Source of the DNA: Cranoglanis bouderius
Taxonomy: Eukaryota > Chordata > Actinopteri > Siluriformes > Cranoglanididae
Direction of reading: 5' to 3'
DNA: 64,000 nt
Assembly: GCA_023630585.1 (NCBI GenBank)
Contig: CM042565.1
Location: 3,921,513-3,985,512 of the forward strand
Shown: piece after piece, positions 57,167 through 64,000 of the stretch
How the letters are laid out: each line of letters opens with the position of its first letter
Numbering within the stretch: the stretch's first letter is position 1
Notes under the pieces: model-generated
What the model was told of the DNA's origin: nothing
The model's database searches: none
Seen by the model: only the letters and a program-made list of their open reading frames with translations
Program-made: the position numbers and the translations under genes

Positions 57167-57351
57167 GGGCTACTTATATGCTGGCCTGGAGTTCGGAGCA
57201 GAGTGTTACTGTGGCCACAGGATCCAGGCAGCGAACGTGTCAGACAACGAGTGTAACATGCAGTGTAAGGGTGAGAAGAGTAAGCTGTGTGGAGGAGCCA
57301 ACCGCCTGTCCATCTACAGACTGGAACTGAGCCAGGAGTCAGCACGGAGAT
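57167..57351 (+). CDS. WSCD2: WSCD2 coding exon 3 (second half of WSC domain 1)
   Basis: 185 bp, residues 138-200. AG from exon 2 plus G gives Arg138, then GYLYAGLEFGAECYCG. It supplies C151, C153, C167, C171 and C179, completing the eight cysteines of WSC domain 1, and ends with YRLEL and ESARR, the linker to domain 2. One N-glycosylation sequon, NVS, at Asn161. Acceptor CATTTTAAG|G, donor T|GTGAGC (phase 1). Reading frame is intact and no residue typical of the family appears lost. Confidence 0.95.
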
Positions 57352-57444
57352 GTGAGCAATTACACACACACACAGACACACCTAGCCAAGCAAATTGCTG
57401 TATGCATATGTGCACAAGTATACACACATATACGCATGCGTATA

Positions 57445-58024
57445 CATTCCCCTCCGAAACTATTGGAATGGCAAGGCCAATTCATTTGTTTGTGCTATGC
57501 ACCAAAGAGATTTGGGTTTGAGATCAAAAGATGAATATGAGATGAGAGTTTAGGATTTCAGCTTTTATTTCCTGGTATTTACACCTAGACGTGTAACATA
57601 AATCATAGAACCTTTTGTATCAGACCACCCAATTTTTAGGCATGCAAAAATATAGGAACAGATACAGTGGGGGGAAAAGTATTTGATCCCCTGCTGATTT
57701 TGTACGTTTGCCCACTGACAAAGAAATGATCAGTCTATAATTTTATAATTATAATTTTAATTTTAATGTGCAATGCCTCAAACATTGATTTGATTGATTT
57801 TCCTTCTTTTCTCGGCTTTATAATAGCTTGTTTTCTCCCATAGACCGATACAAGGTCGGATACAAAATGTGCCATGTTCTATGTCATATAAATACCAGGA
57901 AATAAAAGCTGAAATTCCAAGCTCTCTTCTCATATTCATCATTTGATCTGAAACCCAAATGTCTTCAGTCTACAGCAAAAACAATGAATTGGCCTTGCCA
58001 TTCCAATACTTTTGGAGGGGACTG
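57445..58024. mobile_element. Tc1-type MITE carrying a nested TIR fragment
   Basis: Ends CATTCCCCTCCGAAACTATT and inverted CTTTTGGAGGGGACTG, with TA outside (57443-57444, 58025-58026). Arms of about 100-200 bp are inverted copies (GGAATGGCAAGGCCAATTCA and its complement). In the middle, 57666 to about 57765 is a lone terminal arm of family 6 (CAGTGGGGGGAAAAGTATTT), without the other end. Confidence 0.85.
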
Positions 58025-58058
58025 TACTACATCCACACAGATTTCTGTGTATGCCACA

Positions 58059-58437
58059 TTAGGAAGAGATATTGTTGTCTGTGTTGTGTTAAGAAGAGAT
58101 TTTGTGTGTGTTGGGTTAGGAACAGATATTGTTGTGTGCGTTGTGTTAGGAAGAGATATTGTTGTGTGCGTTGTGTTAGGAAGAGATATTGTTGTGTGTG
58201 TTGCGTTAAGAAGAGATTTTGTGTGTGTTGTGTTAGGAACAGATATTGTTGTGTGCGTTGTGTTAGGAAGAGATATTGTTGTGTGCGTTGTGTTAGGAAG
58301 AGATATTGTTGTGTGTGTTGTGTTAGGAAGAGATATTGTTGTGTGTGTTGGGTTAGGAAGAGATATTGTTGTGTGCTTTGTGTTAAGAAGAGATATTGTT
58401 GTGTGTGTTGGGTTAGGAAGAGATATTGTTGTGTGTA
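58059..58437. repeat. 30/27-bp minisatellite with higher-order repeat
   Basis: About 12.5 units of TTAGGAAGAGATATTGTTGT plus a GTG-rich end, 30 bp each with two shortened 27-bp units that carry AGATTTTGTGTG. Units 2-5 (27+30+30+30) and 6-9 form a 117-bp higher-order duplicate with almost the same variants. All unit lengths are multiples of 3, so two frames stay open for about 157 codons, but this is intronic and not a gene. Confidence 0.95.
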
Positions 58438-59630
58438 ACCATTGTGTTACTAACTAATCGTCAACAAAATCTATAAAGGGATAACTAAAGTAATGTAAAA
58501 AGAACAGACTATGCCACCCTAGGACTCTCACCCAGGGAATTTGGATCTATAGGGAAAAGGCACACAGGCTTGTTACACCTAGAAAGCAAAGAGACATGTT
58601 TATAATAATACTGGTAAAACACATTGGGCTTAACAATGTATGCTGTATTAAACATTCCTAAATATATACTGTAGTAAATTGCAATTTCATCAGAAAATAT
58701 GAACTATATACATTCAGTTCTGTACACATAAAACTATACACATTCAATTCATCATTTTATATTGACTTAAACATTAAGCAACAACACCTCTAGGCTAAGC
58801 TACCAGCTTCAATTTTCATTAAAGGGGAAACAGGAAATAATGAAACAATAATGAAATCCTAAGCATAATAGAACAAAATCACACCATAACATGAACAGAA
58901 AATTACATACATAATGGGACATGTGCTTGAGGCACAGTTAAGGATCATCATGCACTAAAAAAAGGAACAGAAAACATAATGCACATCAATTAGCAAAAAA
59001 GGCTAACCAGTGCACCCAGAAGCTCAGGTATGCGACGTATTTGACCGCTGTTTATACCACAGTACAGTCACTTGATACAGCAATTAAAAGCGTGTAGTGA
59101 GCGTGGCAGAGCAACTTGGCAAGCAGGAAGGAGTTCAAACTTAGCAGAGCAGGACGAAGCTGCAAGCAAGCGAGGTCACTACTTAGAGTGCACAATGGCC
59201 GCATCCAAGGTACAACTCATGATATGCTACAAAATAGATAGGACAAATGCCTTAGAGGCAAGTACACAGTGCATAAAGCAGTGTAAGGAGCTCACTGCCT
59301 GTTAAAGTACCTCTTGCTTTTCACATAGAAATACCTGCAGATTAATCCGGCAGTAACAAGGTTTAACCAGCCCAGTAAAGGACACAACGTGAATATGCAC
59401 TGGAAAGAGGAGTTTCAGTGCAGCAGCCAAGCTTGTGCCGCCACACTACAGGCAACAGATAACAAGAGGGTGCCGTGCCCCACATGAATATCCTTCTTTT
59501 TATACGGTGCACTAATGAGACAACCAGCTATCAATTAGCCTCCATGATTAAAGGTGAAAGGGGCCATGCGAGAGCAACTGGAAGGAGGAAGGAAAAGGAC
59601 CAGGAAAACTGAGCAACCTGACCTTGCTCC
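58438..59630. other. 1.2-kb segment splitting the minisatellite
   Basis: No gene or known family recognised. Its edges read TGTGTAACC and CTTGCTCCA, and a TATAAAAAG word lies on the minus strand near 59503. That would fit an LTR-like insert in reverse, but I find no target duplication. CpG and GC content are somewhat above the flanks. Confidence 0.35.
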
Positions 59631-59740
59631 ATTAGGAAGAGACCTTGTTGTGTTAGAAGGAGACGTTGTTTGTGTGTGTTGCATTAGGAAGACACATTGT
59701 TGGTTTTGATGTGTTAGGAAGAGACAGTGCTGTTTGTGTT
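59631..59740. repeat. Diverged minisatellite remnant
   Basis: Four degenerate units (ATTAGGAAGAGACCTTGTTG; GTTAGGAAGAGACAGTGC) match the array at 58.1-58.4 kb but are much more diverged. Confidence 0.8.
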
Positions 59741-59891
59741 ACACTCATTTATAAATAAAGTTCAACAGAATCGATGTTCTATCTTCCTTCCTGTTTCCTC
59801 AGATTGAGAAGATGAAATACAACTTGCTGTCTCTTCTCTTGTGATGCTTTTCCTGCTAATTATTGAGTAAACACACTCATCATGTGACAGA

Positions 59892-59892
<1 letters not shown>

Positions 59893-59927
<35 letters not shown>
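59893..59927. repeat. (TG)n microsatellite
   Basis: Dinucleotide array of about 35 bp. Confidence 0.9.
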
Positions 59928-59928
<1 letters not shown>

Positions 59929-60344
59929 CATGGAGTAGCTGTTTCCTCTGAATGTCCTTGGCCCCATTTTAGAGTGATTTATGCTAAAGGGAATATATTT
60001 TTTTTCATTGCAATACTATGATCTTTTAGCAGTGTATGGCTGTGACTGTTTCTGACCTTTCTTTGTTATTCACACTCTGTGACATTTGAGCGGAACTCTA
60101 CAAGCATTAATCGCTACAAGCATAAATCATTTTAATCACTTTAATCAGTCAAATCAGTTTAATACAGCGATGAAAGAATTACTTTCTGTCATTTTTTGTG
60201 AGGAGACTTTCTTGGGAGGACTTTCTCTAGTGTGAGCATTTTGTAATATCCAGCAGTAAAGCTGTAACTTTAAGTTCCACATCGTACAACATTAAATGGA
60301 TTTTAAAAAAGCACAGTGAGTCATGATAATGAATAAAAAGCTGC

Positions 60345-60440
60345 AATTGTTGACAGATTGCTGTGGTATAAGAGGAATAAAACACTTTGGGACATGCTGT
60401 TATAGGAAAATAATCAACGACGGTATAGTATCATGCCCAC
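60345..60440. repeat. Hairpin-repeat family end
   Basis: TTGCTGTGGTATAAGAGGAA, TAAAACACTTTGGGACATGC, then TGTTATAGGAAAATAATCAAC. It lies about 150 bp before coding exon 4. Confidence 0.7.
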
Positions 60441-60587
60441 TGACGTGAAGTGGATTCACTGTTACCATGCCAGAGTTGATTAACCACATGTGCCAAACTG
60501 TTTTATTCCTCATATTCTTCCATTATTTTTTAAACAAACCCACAGTGGACTGATTGTATATATGTTTGTATTGTGATTTTGTTTCAG

Positions 60588-60709
60588 ATGGGAGTGCCAT
60601 CTTTAAAGGCTGTTTCAGGAGACCGGACAACATCACACTAGCACTTCCTGCTGCTGCTGTCATTCAGAACATGTCCGTGGACAAGTGTGTGGACATGTGC
60701 ACAGAGAAG
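60588..60709 (+). CDS. WSCD2: WSCD2 coding exon 4 (start of WSC domain 2)
   Basis: 122 bp, residues 200-240. T from exon 3 plus AT gives Tyr200, then GSAIFKGCFRRPDN, the entry to WSC domain 2 (C208, C233, C237 in this exon). Sequons NIT at Asn214 and NMS at Asn227. Acceptor GATTTTGTTTCAG|AT, donor GAGAAG|GTGTGT at 60709/60710, phase 0. The donor is the first bases of a GT microsatellite. The protein continues beyond this exon; remaining exons (rest of WSC domain 2 and the sulfotransferase-like domain) are not in the window. Confidence 0.94.
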
Positions 60710-60739
60710 GTGTGTGTGTGTGCGTGTGTGTGTGTGTAC
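60710..60739. repeat. GT repeat forming the exon 4 donor
   Basis: GTGTGTGTGTGTGC followed by further GT units to 60739, starting exactly at the donor site of WSCD2 exon 4. Confidence 0.9.
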
Positions 60740-60774
60740 TCACACCACAGAATTTGCTTGGTTGTGTGTATATA

Positions 60775-62166
60775 CAGTTGCAATCAAAATTCAACCCCCA
60801 TTGCAAATCAGGTTTATTGTCAAGACTTTCAGCTGTTTGCAATGAACAAGTCAAACAAAAGCAATTGAAATAGCTCAACACAACGAATTCTTCAAGTGGT
60901 TTCTCCAAATTCAACTGAAAATGCAACTTATAATGACTTCTCCAGTCTCAAAATTATTCAACCCCTTCATGGCAAGCATCTTTTTATTAGCATCTTAGGC
61001 CTCCAGTTTAGTAATATTCTTCAAATCCCACCAGAGATTTTCTATGGGGTTCAAGTCAAGTGACTGTGATGGCCCTGTAGAATCTTCCAGGACTTCTTCT
61101 GCAACCAAGCCTTAGTGGAATTTGAGGTATGCTTTGGATCATTGTCCTACTGGAAGGTCCAATGATGCCCAAGCTTCAGCTTCCTCACAGACGGCATGAC
61201 GTTTTCTCCTAGGATTTCCTGATACTTAAATGAATCCATCTTGCCTTCCACACGCTGCAGGTTTCCAGTGCCAGAGGATGCAAAGCAGCCCCAGAGCATC
61301 GCCAAGCCACCACCATGCTTGACTGTGGACAGAGTGTTCTTTCTTCATTCTTCTTTCTCCAGATATACCGCTGATCCATTGTGCTGAAAAGTTCTAGTTT
61401 TGTTTCATTGCTCCACAGAACAGAATCCCAAAAACTTCTGTGGCTTATTTACATGATTTTGAGCCGACTTTTCTTTTGGGTCAGTAGTGGTGTACGTCTT
61501 GGAGTTCTGGCGTTAAGACGTTGGTCTGCTGATCATAAGGTCATGAGTACAAACCCCAGCACTGCCAAGCTGCCACTGTGGGCCGTTGAGCAAGGCCCTT
61601 AACCCTCAACTGCTCAGTTACATAAATGTAAGTCGCTCTGGATAAGGGCTTCTGCCAAATGCTGTAAATGTAAATGCCTTTTGCCATCAAGTCTTGCTGC
61701 AGGTCTTTTGCAGTCACTCGAGGGTTTTTCACAACCTGCCTTGTCAGAAATCTGGTTGCAGCCATTGATAGCTTACTTTTTCTTCCCCGTCCAGGTATTT
61801 CATGCATTTTCTGCCCCTAGCCAGTTCAGGTATTTCATGTGTTCCAGCTCAAGCACACCTGGTGCAACTAATGAGGCCCTTGATTAGTTGCATCAAGTGT
61901 GCTTGACACAACACCTGTTTTGCATATTTGTGCTGTTGTGAGGGATTCTGTTCAGGGGGTTGAATAATTTTGAGACTGGAGAAGTCATTATAAGTTGCAT
62001 TTTCAGTTGAATTTGGGAAACCACTTGACGCATTCGTTGTGTTGAGCTATTTCAATTGCTTTTGCTTGATTTGTTCAGTGCAAACAGCTGAAAAAAAACA
62101 GCTGTCTGTAAATTTTGACAATAAACCTGATTTGCAACGGGGGTTGAATAATTTTGATTGCAACTG
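60775..62166 (-). mobile_element. Tc1-like transposon, inactive (family 1), SINE-interrupted
   Basis: Ends CAGTTGCAATCAAAATTCAA and inverted AATTTTGATTGCAACTG, TA on both sides (60773-60774, 62167-62168). Same family as 38722-40124, same orientation. Transposase frames on minus are broken; the first catalytic Asp position reads Asn (WSNETK, near 61410). A SINE at about 61511-61675 interrupts it. It starts 65 bp after WSCD2 exon 4. Confidence 0.9.
61511..61675 (+). mobile_element. tRNA-derived SINE nested in Tc1
   Basis: Head GTTAAGACGTTGGTCTGCTG and B-box-like GGTCATGAGTACAAACCCC show tRNA ancestry. The tail TAAGTCGCTCTGGATAAGGG is the conserved fish SINE tail. It replaces a short piece of the Tc1 sequence compared with the 39.6-kb copy. 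Confidence 0.85.
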
Positions 62167-62168
62167 TA

Positions 62169-62600
62169 GGCGTAATATTTCTCGTAGTGGGTTTTGTAAT
62201 AACTGGAAATCAGTGAGCAGAAAAAACACTAGGGGACAAATGAAAAAAATATGTGAGAAAAATATGTGTTTTTGAGGCACTGCCACTGTTGGCATGCGGT
62301 GTATGGATATATAAGCTGTTGTTTTAGGTCACTAAAAAAGTCGTCTGCCTCAAATCACACACTGATTTTACTTACTGATGATAATTTAGTTCTGCTTTCA
62401 CCTAGGAATGTGAGAAAACATTATGTGACAAATATAGCTGACTCAGGAACACAGCGGACTCAGGGTGAGATTGCACATGTGGTTTAGTTGAAGGCTTGTA
62501 TTACAAAAAAAAGGAAGAAAATAGCCCTTGGACCAATAAGGCTTGGCTTCTTTCCAGCTGCTCTACACTTCATCTCCTGTTTTTATACACACTTTAGCTC

Positions 62601-62633
<33 letters not shown>

Positions 62634-62800
62634 AAACTTTTTAATATTGCAGGAAGCTTGGTGTTACATCAGCTCACACCATACACATACACATGCACAT
62701 ACACTTCCTTTTACCTACAGTAGAAATAGAAAGAACCTGATCTGAAAACGTTATTACTGAAGATGGTTGAGTAATAACCTGATGTTCCTTTTTAACACAT
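62169..62800. other. WSCD2 intron 4, no gene seen
   Basis: AT-rich, with a GA array at 62597-62632. An 85-codon frame over it is a repeat artefact. Confidence 0.5.
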
Positions 62801-63306
62801 GAGAGGAAGTTCAGGGTAAGAGCTTCTAAGAGTTAAGATGACTTGCTAAAAGGCTGGGCTGTTATATAGGATGCCCTGCCTCAAATCGCTAAAATATTCA
62901 GAATATTTTACTCTAAGTGGTTCATTTTAGGCCTAGGAATAGAGGATAAAAAAACACTTTTCCTTATGGGGACCAGTCAAATATCCAATCCATATCCTAG
63001 ACCAAGATATACAACTAGAGAGGGCATGACATCACTTTTTCTAATACTAATACTCATACTGAAACCTATGAGCCGATGTCTATACTCATCCAAATTCCGA
63101 AGCACGTAGGATTTCTTTTAAAAGCTTTAAAAATGGCTTAAAAAAACAAACAAACAAAAAAAACTATAATCCCAGGCCTAAATGAACCACATATTATAAA
63201 ATGTTCTGAATCTTTTAGTTCTTTTTTCAGGTACTGTGTCCTGTAACAGCTGAGCCTTTTAGCAATCTGTTTAACTCTTAGAAGCTCTTACCCTGAACTT
63301 CCTCTC
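62801..63306. mobile_element. Long-armed inverted-repeat element (MITE-like)
   Basis: Left arm GAGAGGAAGTTCAGGGTAAG with AGCTTCTAAGAGTTAA is matched by the right arm TTAACTCTTAGAAGCT with CTTACCCTGAACTTCCTCTC. Inner parts (GGTTCATTTTAGGCCT and AGGCCTAAATGAACC) continue the stem, giving arms of about 150 bp around a loop of about 220 bp. No ORF. Superfamily undetermined; no clear target duplication. Confidence 0.8.
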
Positions 63307-64000
63307 AAAAATGTATGTGTGTACAAAATGTGAAAGTAAAAACGAAAAGTAAAATCCCCAGTTTTGAAATGACACTTTTACTATTTATCCATTAACTCTG
63401 TAAGTGTTAATGAAACACTGGGGTTTTTGCTGTGAACATTTCAGGTATCCTTAAGAGGAAATTTCAGAAATAGGCTGTTAGCATAGGTGGGAAGTACTAT
63501 TATTTTGTTACTCTGCTTAGGTCGAGTTTTTAAGCATCTATACTTAAAAAACAATTTTTCCTACACCGAATACTTTAGACTTTTACATAGCACATTTCTC
63601 TACTCTACTTACTCATAAGGTGACTTTTTATGTTCCAGACAGCTTCAAGGAGTAAATCTAAATTCCTAACAAATCTAAACTTTAACTGATGTGACAGTGA
63701 GAATGAGACCTAATACCCATTACTGTAATCTACTGTATCTGAAAACTGTTTTTTGGTTAGTTTTTATTTATTTATTTATTATATAACTGCAGAAGAGCAA
63801 AGATTTCTGTTGGTTACCGTTTAAGATTGAGGTTTTTATTTGTGGTGAAATTCTAAATCCCCAGTTTTGAAATAACACACAGTCATGGGAAACAGAAAGT
63901 ACACCCTCGTTCAATTCTATGTTTTCATTTATCAGGGCCTAAATAACAATTTGCACCCTTCCTATTTCCATAATCATTAGGAGCATATTTAGCAGCCAGG
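63307..64000. other. WSCD2 intron 4 continues, nothing recognised
   Basis: Plain AT-rich sequence. CCCCAGTTTTGAAAT occurs twice (63357-63371 and 63860-63874), suggesting a short local duplication or a repeat pair. No exon seen before the window ends. Confidence 0.4.

Larger units (their letters stand above)
57352..60587 (+). other. WSCD2: WSCD2 intron 3 (3.2 kb)
   Basis: Begins GTGAGC and ends TTGTTTCAG. Contains a Tc1-type MITE, a minisatellite, an unexplained 1.2-kb segment, a (TG)n array and a hairpin-family end, listed separately. 59941-60349 shows nothing recognised. Confidence 0.9.

Noticed and set aside
58059..58437. Regular repeats with an open frame, like a CRISPR array or a repeat-protein gene
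   Set aside because: There are no unique spacers, the units are contiguous tandem copies, the organism is a vertebrate and the region is intronic. The open frames follow from unit lengths divisible by three.
36454..60709. Assignment to WSCD1 instead of WSCD2
   Set aside because: The N-terminal basic motif and anchor, and the wording at the start of both WSC domains, follow the WSCD2 pattern as I know it.
61511..61675. Possible tRNA gene
   Set aside because: It has tRNA-like promoter text, but the body does not fold as a complete tRNA and the tail is that of a SINE.

Overview
This window is vertebrate nuclear DNA, almost certainly from a teleost fish. It is AT-rich, dense in CA/GT, GA/CT and AT microsatellites, carries many Tc1-like DNA transposons, tRNA-derived SINEs of the fish type and a Ty3/Gypsy chromovirus, and holds one spliced gene with large introns. 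A catfish-like genome would fit the repeat mixture, but that is only an inference. There is no bacterial, plasmid or phage content.

The only cellular gene I can support is the 5' part of WSCD2, on the + strand. WSCD2 is a type II membrane protein with two WSC domains and a sulfotransferase-like domain. Coding exons lie at 36454-36751, 51591-51705, 57167-57351 and 60588-60709. Their phases (1, 2, 1, 0) join into 240 uninterrupted codons: cytoplasmic tail, membrane anchor, stem, the whole first WSC domain and the start of the second. The rest of the gene lies beyond base 64000. The 36 kb upstream shows no protein gene and is intergenic or 5'-UTR intron.

Layout. 1-9547: non-coding, with microsatellites, a Tc1 relic and a Tc1-type MITE. 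9548-15165: a complete young Gypsy retrotransposon (- strand) with two identical 688-bp LTRs, a CACAC target duplication and one gag-pol ORF. 15166-36140: non-coding, with LINE endonuclease and reverse-transcriptase relics, SINEs and long AT/CA arrays. 36142-36751: first coding exon of WSCD2. Its first intron is a transposon thicket at 38-49 kb: Tc1-like elements, two inverted composites, and a solo LTR nested in a Tc1. The later introns hold further Tc1-like elements, a hAT MITE, a minisatellite with higher-order structure and a long-armed inverted repeat.

The most interesting signal is in the Gypsy element. The ten bases expected at the 5' end of its RNA, 31 bp from a TATA-like box, are exactly complementary to the primer-binding position beside the 5' LTR. 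This predicts Tf1-type self-priming of reverse transcription rather than tRNA priming. A solo LTR 31 kb away, from a related family, keeps the same TATA-to-start spacing and 9 of the 10 start bases. Other notable points are a 36-bp perfect palindrome in that solo LTR, a one-base break in the Gypsy chromodomain, a dispersed hairpin repeat family with about a dozen fragments, and transposons sitting within 50-65 bp of two WSCD2 donor sites.
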